Shown here one piece after another: positions 1 through 8,564 of a stretch of DNA of 60,017 nt. The DNA lies in the NCBI GenBank assembly GCA_019359435.1, contig JAHHHI010000095.1:1-60017 (forward strand), written 5' to 3'. Source of the DNA: Kaiparowitsia implicata GSE-PSE-MK54-09C. Its GTDB lineage: Bacteria; Cyanobacteriota; Cyanobacteriia; Elainellales; Elainellaceae. The translations under genes and the position numbers were made by a program. Positions within the stretch are counted from its first letter, which is position 1. Each line of letters begins with the position of its first letter. A model generated the notes under the pieces. That model did not search any database and had not been told where the DNA came from. It worked only from the letters and a program-made list of their open reading frames with translations.

Positions 1-246
1 GGCATGACCTTGGAGCCAACTCGGGGACACCTCCGTGGCCCGGGCAATGCCCGCCAGCGGGAGCTTCTCGTGTAACAGCCGATTCACGAGCGCCTTCGTC
101 TCCTTCGGCTTCGGTTGCCATTGCGGACCTTCGACGAATTGACGCCCGCAGTCTCGGCATTTGTAGTTTTGCTTCCCCCGATGGGTGGTGCCGTTCTTAG
201 AAATATCATGAGACCCACAGGTCGGACAGGTCATCTCAATCGTCAT
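1..246 (-). CDS. IS1 family transposase, N-terminal part (InsA-like)
   Basis: The visible 82 codons start at ATG (complement of 244-246) and run off the left edge. They encode a small zinc-finger domain with two Cys-x2-Cys pairs (CPTCGSHD near residue 7 and CRDCGRQF near residue 31). A helical segment follows (residues about 45-80) that looks like the helix-turn-helix of IS1 InsA proteins. In IS1 elements this domain binds the terminal repeats and regulates or is fused to the DDE catalytic part, which is not visible here. There is no strong ribosome binding site. Identification rests on the paired-Cys motif and overall pattern; the family is fairly clear, the subgroup is not. Confidence 0.8.
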   Translation of the reverse strand, partial: MTIEMTCPTCGSHDISKNGTTHRGKQNYKCRDCGRQFVEGPQWQPKPKETKALVNRLLHEKLPLAGIARATEVSPSWLQGHA

Positions 247-316
247 GGGCTCGACTCCCTTGTCATCTCGATGGCTTAGTCTGATTTTCCTCTGTCCCGT
301 ACACTAATGCACTACC
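1..316 (-). mobile_element. IS1-like insertion sequence, partial (continues off the left edge)
   Basis: The element holds the start of an IS1-type transposase reading leftward. The proposed outer end is at 316, where the minus strand reads GGTAGTGCATTAG; IS1-family ends typically begin with GGT. The integrase reading frame to the right loses its meaning at this same base, which fits insertion into that gene. The other end and any target duplication lie outside the window, so the boundary is an inference. Confidence 0.6.
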
Positions 317-782
317 GTTTGACTATCAGCGGCTCATCGATAGTCATATTACCTAGCTTCCGATACAGCCGGGTGAGGTTGTCATATTTTTCCTGGGTTT
401 TGGCTTTTAGGCCGGGTAGCTTGTGAGCGGCATACCGTTCCCAAATTTCCATTACCGTCATGCTCTAAGATTTGATCGGCTCTAGCACCGTTAGCTGGGG
501 CGGCTGGGGCTTGCCGTATTTTGCCAAGGTGTAGTCAAAGCGCTCTAGGGCGATGTCTGACTCGATGAGCTTGGCTTTGGCATCAACCACTCTCCGGTTG
601 ATATCCGTGTCTGCCAGATCGGTGGAGAGATACTTTTGCTTGCCGTCATAGAGATGCCGAGGCAGTCGTATCCGAAGTCGGTCTCGAAAGGATTCAACGC
701 CAACAGATCCCTTGGGCGCTCTACCCAAGTTTTTGCTGTACATGGCGCAATGCTTAAACGGGATACATGGAAGCGAACCCAT
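317..782 (-). pseudogene. Tyrosine recombinase (phage/island integrase) remnant, interrupted and truncated
   Basis: Reading leftward, the frame encodes a cyanobacterial integrase N-terminus. A basic Arm-binding segment (KGSVGVESFRDRLRIRLP, then KQKYLSTDLADTDINRR) is followed by VDAKAKLIESDIALERFDYT. A TAG stop sits at 465-467. The same frame continues past it as SMTVMEIWERYAAHKLPG and KTQEKYDNLTRLYRKLG, the usual start of the core-binding domain, until the IS1-like element interrupts it at about 316. The stop is therefore a point mutation in a gene that was later cut. The catalytic R-H-R-Y domain is absent. The gene's 5' end lies about 170 bp from tRNA-Val, the usual position of integrases that insert into tRNA genes. 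The true start is uncertain; a Met at residue 14 of this frame is an alternative. Confidence 0.75.
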
Positions 783-953
783 GTACTCATCTTGGCAGTC
801 AAATGTATGGTCAAACCGCAGCTAAATGCACCCAAAAATGACCAAATGTTACAAGATCAGTTCTTTTGACAGGAGTGTCCCGTAGCAGAAAACCCCCTGA
901 TTTATAGGCTTTTAGGGCTTCTAAATCAAGGAGTTCCGCGTTTTCTGGAGGTA

Positions 954-1025
<72 letters not shown>

Positions 1026-1242
1026 GTGGGCTATAAATGTATCATAAAACGTATCTTGCTCACCAAGCCTAGAGCCTACCTCTAGTCTATGTGATATCAA
1101 CTTGGCACTATGCCAAGCCCAAAAACCCTATTTGCAATGCCCCAATTAAGAGCGCAAGTGCTTAGATCAGGCCTGTTAAATCGAGTCCTTTTCCTGGACA
1201 GCGCGGGTTTTGCTATGAATACAGTGCGGGTATAACCTATCC

Positions 1243-2451
1243 ATGATGATTGATTCTCCTACCCCTGCGATCGCCCGTGGTTCAATGCTAGGAGGGCTGC
1301 TGCACCTGCGGCATGACTTTGGGTTTGAGCCACCAACGGTGATCGACGTTGGCGCAGCGCTGGGCACGTTTGAGCTATACCATGCTTTTCCAAAGGCACG
1401 GCATGTCCTAATTGAACCTGTGGCTGAAAATGAGCCCTACCTGGCGAAGCTTTGCGCCAAATTGCCTCGCGCAGAGTACCTCATTGCAGCGGTTGCGAGT
1501 CAGTCGGGGACTGCCATGCTAGAAGTGCAGCCCATGCTGGTTCATTCTTCAGTGACGACCGTGCAATCGTCGCCACAGCCAGGGTTGGAGGATGTCACGC
1601 AGGACGAGGCAACTCGGTCACCCACCCTGCGACAAATTCCGGCCATTACGCTAGATCAGCTTTGCATAGAGCGAGGGTTAGAGCCGCCGTATGTGCTGAA
1701 GTTGGATGTGGATGGTAATGAGCCGGATGTGCTAGCGGGTGCGACGGAAATGTTAACGCAAACCGAATACGCCATGATTGAGGTGAGTTTGTTTAACCAA
1801 ATTCATCCGGTGATCGACCAGATGCGATCGCACGGGTTTGTGATTTTCGACATTCTAGATCTAATGTGGCGATCGGGCGATCGCGCACTTTGGCAGGCCG
1901 ATATGGCGTTTGTGAAAGAAGATAGCCCCTTCCGCCAGCAGCGAAGCTACACAGCTACCCCAGAGGCAGATGCGGCTCTAGACCAGCATTTACAGCGCTA
2001 TCGAGACGATTGCATTGCCGTGATTGACGCCTTTCAGCTGACTGAGCCCCTAGACACTGCCGCCAGCTATACTGAGCGCTTTAATCTGCAGGCGGTAAAT
2101 GCGATCGCCTTTCCCGACTGGAGCCAGCCCGAACCTGCGCTGTTGCAATCGCTCGCCGATTCCATTCAGCGCGCCTCGGCTGAGGTCAGCACCCAGCAAA
2201 CCACATTATTAATTAGCCTAGGAGATGCTGACCCAGACCGCGCAAACCTAGCGGTGTCAGCAGCCTTGCTTGAACTGCTCGACGAGCATCCTGAGATCGA
2301 CGAACGGTTAGAACTCACCTTGGTAGAGCCGTTGAGTTCCCAGGAATGGCGCTCGCTCCTGCCACTGCTCTCCTATCGAATTGCTCTCCCAGTCGAAGAT
2401 CACAAAACGCTTGCGGCGAGTGGTGCAGCCTCGCTGCCCCTGAAGTCGTAA
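1243..2451 (+). CDS. FkbM family methyltransferase with extra C-terminal domain
   Basis: The 402-aa protein has a class I SAM-dependent methyltransferase fold in its first 230 residues. The glycine-rich motif VIDVGAALGTFELY lies near residue 38 and the acidic LKLDVDGNEPDVLAG near 154; both are typical of the FkbM/Methyltransf_21 family, which often methylates sugars or polyketides. Residues about 285-395 form a second region (FPDWSQPE, then a long acidic helix-rich part ending SLLPLLSYRIALP). I know this region as a tail on cyanobacterial glycosyltransferases and TPR proteins, so a role in surface glycan modification is plausible but inferred. The codons at 1243 and 1246 are both ATG. No partner gene is adjacent, and it appears monocistronic. 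Confidence 0.85.
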   Translation: MMIDSPTPAIARGSMLGGLLHLRHDFGFEPPTVIDVGAALGTFELYHAFPKARHVLIEPVAENEPYLAKLCAKLPRAEYLIAAVASQSGTAMLEVQPMLVHSSVTTVQSSPQPGLEDVTQDEATRSPTLRQIPAITLDQLCIERGLEPPYVLKLDVDGNEPDVLAGATEMLTQTEYAMIEVSLFNQIHPVIDQMRSHGFVIFDILDLMWRSGDRALWQADMAFVKEDSPFRQQRSYTATPEADAALDQHLQRYRDDCIAVIDAFQLTEPLDTAASYTERFNLQAVNAIAFPDWSQPEPALLQSLADSIQRASAEVSTQQTTLLISLGDADPDRANLAVSAALLELLDEHPEIDERLELTLVEPLSSQEWRSLLPLLSYRIALPVEDHKTLAASGAASLPLKS

Positions 2452-3225
2452 AACTCTTCTACCCTGAGGCCAGCGTTGGGCATTATGGCCTGTCAGTAAT
2501 TCGACTGCCATTCATCGGATCTTCATTAGATTTAGATCACGTTGGCCTGATTGAACTTATCTTTGGACTTATTTGTCGAAATCTTTATATAAATAGTCTT
2601 GTGTAGACCCTTGTGGAGATCTGGAAACGAATCAACCTAAACTCGCTGATAAATCAAGCTGGGTCACGGGTTGAGGCTTTAGATTCGCCTCTGAGCTGAG
2701 TTGCAGCTATCCGCTAGCCCTCATAGACTTCTCACCGAGGCTGAAAATCTACTTCGCTAAGCAGTTTGGTAGTTTGGATGTTATTTGATAAAGTAACGCC
2801 AGGCATCGTTAATATATCTTCACAGGGTTTCGGCATGGCTTTTAGGCATTTGCCAATCTTGCCTCTTAAACGAAATAGTAGAAGTGTTGTGGTGGAATTT
2901 GCTTAGGGCGCAAGTCTCGTAGCCACCTATTTTGCGTTAAGTCCATTTAAGTCTAGGGACTGATAGTCGCTGAAGATTAGTGGATTTCGTGAGATTCAGC
3001 CATACCATTGAACTAGACTCACACCTTGCTCTAGCTTGAGTCGCTCACGATGGATTAATACCCATGCATACGCACCTTGGATCGCTAGCTGACTGAGCGG
3101 GAATACGCAGCACTGTTGGGCACTGCGGCTGGGATAGGTTTGGCGATCGCACCCTACAACGTTCCACAGGTCTAGGCTGTGGTTGACCAAACCCGTTTTG
3201 TACGTTTTATTTAGGCACAAATCCC
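2452..3225. other. Intergenic region, no gene found
   Basis: These 774 bp separate the FkbM gene from glgB. The open frames on either strand here lack family resemblance and have no ribosome binding site. I see no strong hairpin, tRNA or repeat. The length leaves room for a glgB leader or a small RNA, but I see no positive sign of one. Confidence 0.5.
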
Positions 3226-5514
3226 ATGTCCATGACCGTTGCTCCGGACCAGATTGATCGCATTGTCTGGAACCAACACCAAGACCCGTTCGAGGTGCTC
3301 GGCCCCCATCCCATTCAGCACAACGGCGAGGCGCGTTGGGTTGTGCGGGCGTATCTGCCCAATGCCGAGGCCGCATGGGTTGTGTTTCCTGAGCATCGGC
3401 AAGAGTACCCCATGCAGTCGGTGCATCACCCTCACTTTTTCGAGTGCGTGCTGGATGTAGAGGACTTAGAGAACTATCAAATTCGGACAAAAGAGGGCGA
3501 TCGCGATCGCACCACCCACGATCCCTATGCCTTTCGCTCTCCCCTCGTCACCGATTTTGACGTTCACCTATTTGCCGAGGGCAACCACCACCGAATTTAT
3601 GAAAAGCTAGGCGCACACCTTACGAGCGTCGATGGTGTCGCGGGTGCCTACTTTGCAGTCTGGGCACCCAATGCCCGAAACGTATCTGTCCTAGGTGACT
3701 TTAACTGGTGGGATGGGCGCAAGCATCAAATGCGCCGCATCGGCAATGGCATTTGGGATCTGTTTGTGCCAGGTGTTAACGAGGGCGATCGCTACAAATA
3801 CGAAATCAAAAACCACGCTGGGCATATCTACGAGAAATCCGACCCCTACGGCTTTCACCACGAAGTTCGCCCCAAGACGGCCTCGATCGTCACCGACTTA
3901 ACCACCCACACCTGGCACGATCAAACCTGGATGGATCAACGGCGGCAGGCTGACCCGCTAAGCCAGCCCATCTCCGTCTATGAAGTGCATCTCGGCTCTT
4001 GGCTGCACGCCGCCACCAACGAACCCTACATTCAGCCTGACGGCACCCCGCAGCCACCCGTGACCGTGGCAGATCTCAAGCCCGGCGCGCGCTTCCTAAC
4101 CTATCGCGAGCTGGCAGAGCGCCTCATCCCCTATGTCAAAGATCTAGGCTTTACCCATATCGAGCTGCTGCCCATCGCAGAGCACCCGTTTGATGGGTCG
4201 TGGGGCTATCAGGTCACGGGCTACTATTCCACAACCTCGCGCTACGGCACCCCGCAAGACTTTATGTATTTTGTGGATCAGTGCCACCAGCACGGCATTG
4301 GCGTTATTGTGGATTGGGTGCCGGGGCATTTTCCAAAAGACGGCCACGGCCTTGCCTTTTTTGATGGGTCGCATCTGTATGAATATGGCGACACCCGCAA
4401 GGGCGAGCACAAAGAATGGGGCACGCTGGTGTTCAACTACGGGCGCAATGAAGTTCGCAACTTTCTCGTCGCAAACGCCCTGTTCTGGTTTGATAAGTAC
4501 CACATCGACGGCATTCGGGTCGATGCCGTGGCGTCTATGCTGTATCTCGACTACTTCCGCAAGCCGGGAGAGTGGGCTGCCAATCAGTATGGTGGGCGTG
4601 AGCATATTGAAGCTGCTGACTTTTTGCGCCAGATGAACCATGTTCTCTTCAGCTACTACCCTGGCGTTCTCAGCATTGCAGAAGAGTCTACGTCTTGGCC
4701 GATGGTGTCTTGGCCCACCTATACAGGAGGGCTAGGCTTTAACCTGAAGTGGAATATGGGCTGGATGCACGACATGCTGGACTACTTCCATATGGATCCG
4801 TGGTTCCGCCAGTTTTATCAAAACAACCTCACCTTCAGCATCATGTACGCCTTTAGCGAGAACTTCATGCTGGCGTTCTCCCATGATGAGGTGGTGCATG
4901 GCAAAAGCCCCATGATCGGCAAGATGCCGGGGGATGAATGGCAAAAGTTTGCGAATCTGCGCTGCTTGCTCACCTATATGTACACCCATCCCGGCAAGAA
5001 AACGCTGTTCATGGGCGTAGAGATTGGGCAGTGGAGCGAGTGGAATGTGTGGGGCGACATGGAGTGGCAGCTCTTGGAGCATGACTCGCACCGCAAGCTG
5101 CATCACTTCATGGGCAAACTTAACGAGATGTATCGCAGTTTACCCGCGCTCTATAGCCAAGACTTTTCAAGTGATGGGTTTGAATGGGTTGACTGCAATG
5201 ATAATCGCCATAGTGTGGTGTCTTTTGTGCGGTATGACCGAGACACTGGTAACTATGTGATGGTTGTGTGCAACTTTACGCCACAACCCCATGCTCACTA
5301 CCGGGTAGGAGTTCCAGAATGGGGCTTTTTCCGCGAAGTGTTTAACAGCGACTCGCGAGAATATGGCGGCAGCAATATGGGCAACCTGGGCGGCAAGTGG
5401 TCAGAGGAGTGGGCGTTCCACAATCGGCCCTATTCTGTGGATCTGTGCCTGCCCCCGCTGGGTGTGCTGGTGCTAGAACTCGATTGCGCTAAGACGGATG
5501 CGGCTCGACAATAG
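3226..5514 (+). CDS. glgB: 1,4-alpha-glucan branching enzyme
   Basis: GlgB transfers segments of alpha-1,4-glucan to form alpha-1,6 branches in glycogen, in the cytosol. The 762-aa length matches cyanobacterial GlgB. Residues 1-110 form an N-terminal carbohydrate-binding (N1) domain and about 120-220 a CBM48 domain ([20 protein letters not shown]). The GH13 barrel carries the expected catalytic set: nucleophile Asp in [10 protein letters not shown] (about 431), acid/base Glu in SIAEEST (about 484), and FSHDEVVHG (about 550). The C-terminal all-beta domain ends near 745. Two Met codons, at 3226 and 3232, could both start; neither has a clear Shine-Dalgarno sequence. It reads toward the convergent sbcC-like gene, with a 122-bp palindromic element between them. 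Confidence 0.97.
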   Translation: MSMTVAPDQIDRIVWNQHQDPFEVLGPHPIQHNGEARWVVRAYLPNAEAAWVVFPEHRQEYPMQSVHHPHFFECVLDVEDLENYQIRTKEGDRDRTTHDPYAFRSPLVTDFDVHLFAEGNHHRIYEKLGAHLTSVDGVAGAYFAVWAPNARNVSVLGDFNWWDGRKHQMRRIGNGIWDLFVPGVNEGDRYKYEIKNHAGHIYEKSDPYGFHHEVRPKTASIVTDLTTHTWHDQTWMDQRRQADPLSQPISVYEVHLGSWLHAATNEPYIQPDGTPQPPVTVADLKPGARFLTYRELAERLIPYVKDLGFTHIELLPIAEHPFDGSWGYQVTGYYSTTSRYGTPQDFMYFVDQCHQHGIGVIVDWVPGHFPKDGHGLAFFDGSHLYEYGDTRKGEHKEWGTLVFNYGRNEVRNFLVANALFWFDKYHIDGIRVDAVASMLYLDYFRKPGEWAANQYGGREHIEAADFLRQMNHVLFSYYPGVLSIAEESTSWPMVSWPTYTGGLGFNLKWNMGWMHDMLDYFHMDPWFRQFYQNNLTFSIMYAFSENFMLAFSHDEVVHGKSPMIGKMPGDEWQKFANLRCLLTYMYTHPGKKTLFMGVEIGQWSEWNVWGDMEWQLLEHDSHRKLHHFMGKLNEMYRSLPALYSQDFSSDGFEWVDCNDNRHSVVSFVRYDRDTGNYVMVVCNFTPQPHAHYRVGVPEWGFFREVFNSDSREYGGSNMGNLGGKWSEEWAFHNRPYSVDLCLPPLGVLVLELDCAKTDAARQ

Positions 5515-5639
5515 CCTAAAGGAGTCGGCGGTCAGCGGCTAGGCAGTCGATAAGCGGATAGCAGGGTTGCTGTCGCAGTTTCGAGGGGGTTTCGAGATGG
5601 GTAAGGGGGCGTGGCGGGCGAGATCGCCCTTCTAACCTT

Positions 5640-5761
5640 ACGTCAGTTCGGGTTAAGGGGGTTTTGGGGCACCGCGCGACGCGCGGTGCCCCAAAACCCT
5701 CAATGTGCCGTGCGCACCGCGCACGGCACATTGAGGGTTTGAGCTTATCCCGAACTCAGAT
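5640..5761. mobile_element. MITE-like palindromic element, family 1, copy A (122 bp)
   Basis: The ends are imperfect inverted repeats: acgtcagttcgggttaag on the left and, on the other strand, atctgagttcgggataag. A direct duplication taacctt flanks the element at 5633-5639 and 5762-5768. Inside are two perfect hairpins: stem 5660-5678/5680-5698 around a single base, and stem 5697-5715/5719-5737 around 3 nt. Copy B at 15940-16061 has the same length in the opposite orientation. There is no coding capacity, so it would depend on a transposase elsewhere. It lies between the convergent glgB and sbcC-like genes and could act as a two-way transcription barrier. Confidence 0.85.
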
Positions 5762-5798
5762 TAACCTTGGTAGTTTTTGGCTCAGCCCACGCCGCCCG

Positions 5799-8558
5799 CT
5801 ATTCGCGCTGAATCAGAATGACGTTTTCGGTGACTTGCTCGAAGGTGTCGTCGTGGCTGATCACGAAGATTTGCTGGAAGGTTTTGATGTTGGCGATCGC
5901 CTCTGCCAGACTCTGGCGTCGCTGCCGATCCATATTGGTGGTGGGCTCATCGAAAAAGGCCACATCGATATCGGCTAGGGTTCGCAGCAGTGCCAGCCTT
6001 ACGGCCAAGGCCGAGCACATCTGCTCCCCACCGGACAGGTTGACGAAGCGTCGTTTGTGTGCGCCTTCACTCACGATAATTTCGTAGTCGCGGCTCCACT
6101 CGAGCGCCACGTTGGGGCGGTTCATTAGCTCGCGAAACAGGCGATCGGCCTCTTTAGAAATGGTGGTGAGGTAGCGCTCGGTGATGCGCGGCCCGGCTTC
6201 TTTATACGCTTTGCGCGCAAAGGAAATAAACCGCTTCACCCGATCTCGATGTTTGAGTGCCTCCTGAGCGCGATCGCACTTTTCGGCAATGGTTTGGAGT
6301 GCTTGCACCCGCTGCTCTAGTTCCGTCAGGAGCTTGCGCTGCTGGGGCAGGGCACCCGTCAGGCGATCGCACTGGCTGCGCACGTCCCCATACTGCGTTT
6401 CGACCTGCTGCCACTGTTGGGGATCATGGGTGGCGGCGATCGCCTGATAGCGTTGTTCTAGCGTTGCATAATCAGCGTCAAGCTGCTGCTGCTGGGCGAT
6501 CGCCCGCTGCAGTTCCTCCACTAGGGCGGGATGCTGCTGCGCCGCCTGTTGCTGCTGCAGCACCGCGAGATAGCCGGGTTGATGGACGGCTTGCTGCTGC
6601 TGCTGTTGATCAATCTCTTGTTCTAGCGTGTCAAACTCTGCCAGTTGAGTGGCTAGGGTGGACAGGGCTTGTTCGGCTTGAGTCACCGCCTGTTGGGCCT
6701 GCTGCTGCTGGGTCTGAAGCGTGGCCCCCTGCTGCACCTGCTGCTCGAGCACCTGGGCGCGCCCTCGGGGATTATCAAGGCGGGCGATCGCCCCCTGCAC
6801 CTCCGCCAGCGCAGCCTGCGCCTGGGGTTCTTGCTTTAATTCGAGTCGCAGGGCCTCAAGCCGCGCCTCAAGCTGCTGCTGCTCGTGGGCAAGGGTCTGG
6901 TGCTGCGCCTCTACTTCTGCTAGCCGCTGATGATCGGCCTGTTGGCGGTACGCGTCGCGCAACTGCTGCTGGGTGGTGTTGAGTTGGGCCTGGAGTTCCG
7001 CTTCTGCGGTTTGCTCGGCTAGGTCATCGAGGATGTAGGCCAGCGTATTTAATAAATCGTCGGTTAGCGCCTGCCCATCTGTCAGCGCGGCTTCTATGGC
7101 GGCGATCGCCTCTACCGCTAGCAGCGAAGCGCTTTGTTGGAGGGCCTGCAGGCGATCGCGCACGTCTTGCACTTGGGTAGCATGGCGATCGCGCAATTCT
7201 GTAGATTGCTGCACTAACAGCCGCAGCTCGCCTTCAAACTGCTGCGCGGCGGCGATGCGGCTGAGCTGGGTTTGCAAGCGATCGCGCTGCTGCTCTAATG
7301 GGGAAATGCGGTCTAACACAGGGGCGAGCGATCGCAGGTGGGCCAGCGTTTTGGCAAGGGTGGTCTGCTGTTTCTGGTGGGTCGCCTGCTGCTTGGCAAG
7401 GGCCTGCACCTCAACGCGCTGATTGGTCAACTGCTGCAGCTTAGCGGTGTGCGCAGCCACCTGCTGCTCTAGTTCGGCCTGCTGCTGCACGTGAGGCTTC
7501 AGCGCCGTCAGCGCATCTGCCGCCTGCTGCACCGATTCTAGCTGCACCGTCAAGCGGGTGAGGACAGTGTGCTGTTGGGCGAGGGTTTTGTGCTGCTGAT
7601 CTCGCTGAGCGGCGATCGCTTGCCGGTGCTTAAGCCGCTGCCGCAAGGTTTTGAGCGTGGCGTCTAGGGTCAGATACTGCTGATGATCCCCAGCGTTTTT
7701 CTGGCAGATTTCCACCGCGTGGGCGGACTGTTCGACCAACTGCTGCAATTGGGCGGTCGCCCCTTGTTGAGCCGTGCGCTGGGCGGCTTTGGCGGTGCGC
7801 TCGGCGTCGAGCTGCTGCACCTGTTGGGCGATCGCCAGCACTCGATCTTTTTCAGCTTGGAGGGCGGTGAGCTGGCTCGTTAGCGCTGCCAACGTATCCT
7901 CATCTTGCTGAATTTCGTGCTGGAGCGTCTGCTGTCGCGTCTGGGTCGGCTCTAGCTGGGTCAGCTCTTCCTCATAAGTGGCAATGTCGCGACTCAACTG
8001 CTCCGACTGGGCTTTGCCATAGCGCTCTAGCGAGAGTAGCGCCTGACTGGTTTGCTTATACTCCTCGACTTTGAGGATGCTGTCGAACACCTTTTTGCGA
8101 TCTTCTGGCGTCTTTTGGAAGTCGGCCGTGAAGGTGCCCTGGGGCACCCCGATGGTGTTGGCAAACAGTCGGGCTAAATCGGTGCTGGGCGCCACGCCGA
8201 GGTGTTGCCGCAGCCACGGCAGAATTTCTTCTTCGATATGCTTGTAGTCCAGCCGCTGCCCCAGTTGCGGATCGTAGAGGATGTAGCCACGGGTGGTGCA
8301 GCGCTGCACCTCATAGGTGCGGGCGTCTCGTCGCGAGACAAACGCCACCGTGGCCTGGGCACTATTAGCCCCGTCCCGAATCAGATCCTCGACCTTATAG
8401 GCGCCACGGTGGTTAAACAACACCCAGGCGATCGCCTCAAGAATGCTGGTTTTGCCCGCGCCGTTTTCGCCGCAGATGGCATTCGTTCCCAGCTGAAACG
8501 CAACATGGCGATCGCTGTGGGCTTTAAAGTTTTTGAGCGTAACCGAGAGAATTTGCAT
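5799..8558 (-). CDS. sbcC: SbcC/Rad50-like SMC-family ATPase
   Basis: The 919-aa protein has the split ABC ATPase of SbcC/Rad50. Walker A GENGAGKTS is near residue 34. The C-terminal part has signature LSGGEQMCSALAVRLALL, Walker B VAFFDEPTTNMD and the H-loop VISHDD. About 600 residues of Gln-rich coiled coil separate them, encoded partly by CTG/CAG-rich runs. SbcC works with the SbcD/Mre11 nuclease on DNA ends and hairpins; no sbcD is adjacent. I see no Cys-x2-Cys zinc hook in the middle; a globular helical stretch near residues 460-510 may replace it. It starts 6 bp downstream of the HlyD gene and may be co-transcribed with the secretion operon, an unusual pairing. Confidence 0.85.
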   Translation of the reverse strand: MQILSVTLKNFKAHSDRHVAFQLGTNAICGENGAGKTSILEAIAWVLFNHRGAYKVEDLIRDGANSAQATVAFVSRRDARTYEVQRCTTRGYILYDPQLGQRLDYKHIEEEILPWLRQHLGVAPSTDLARLFANTIGVPQGTFTADFQKTPEDRKKVFDSILKVEEYKQTSQALLSLERYGKAQSEQLSRDIATYEEELTQLEPTQTRQQTLQHEIQQDEDTLAALTSQLTALQAEKDRVLAIAQQVQQLDAERTAKAAQRTAQQGATAQLQQLVEQSAHAVEICQKNAGDHQQYLTLDATLKTLRQRLKHRQAIAAQRDQQHKTLAQQHTVLTRLTVQLESVQQAADALTALKPHVQQQAELEQQVAAHTAKLQQLTNQRVEVQALAKQQATHQKQQTTLAKTLAHLRSLAPVLDRISPLEQQRDRLQTQLSRIAAAQQFEGELRLLVQQSTELRDRHATQVQDVRDRLQALQQSASLLAVEAIAAIEAALTDGQALTDDLLNTLAYILDDLAEQTAEAELQAQLNTTQQQLRDAYRQQADHQRLAEVEAQHQTLAHEQQQLEARLEALRLELKQEPQAQAALAEVQGAIARLDNPRGRAQVLEQQVQQGATLQTQQQQAQQAVTQAEQALSTLATQLAEFDTLEQEIDQQQQQQAVHQPGYLAVLQQQQAAQQHPALVEELQRAIAQQQQLDADYATLEQRYQAIAATHDPQQWQQVETQYGDVRSQCDRLTGALPQQRKLLTELEQRVQALQTIAEKCDRAQEALKHRDRVKRFISFARKAYKEAGPRITERYLTTISKEADRLFRELMNRPNVALEWSRDYEIIVSEGAHKRRFVNLSGGEQMCSALAVRLALLRTLADIDVAFFDEPTTNMDRQRRQSLAEAIANIKTFQQIFVISHDDTFEQVTENVILIQRE

Positions 8559-8564
8559 GCAGCA

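Noticed and set aside
2996-3490. 164-codon minus-strand frame before and inside glgB
   Set aside because: It overlaps the start of a clear glgB, has no family pattern and is explained by GC-rich antisense codons.
6480-6730. Trinucleotide CTG/CAG runs as a possible microsatellite locus
   Set aside because: They encode Gln runs of a coiled coil and stay in frame; a coding feature, not an independent repeat.
6257-6982. 241-codon plus-strand frame inside the SbcC-like gene
   Set aside because: Pro/Ala-rich translation of Gln-rich coding DNA on the opposite strand; no domain pattern.
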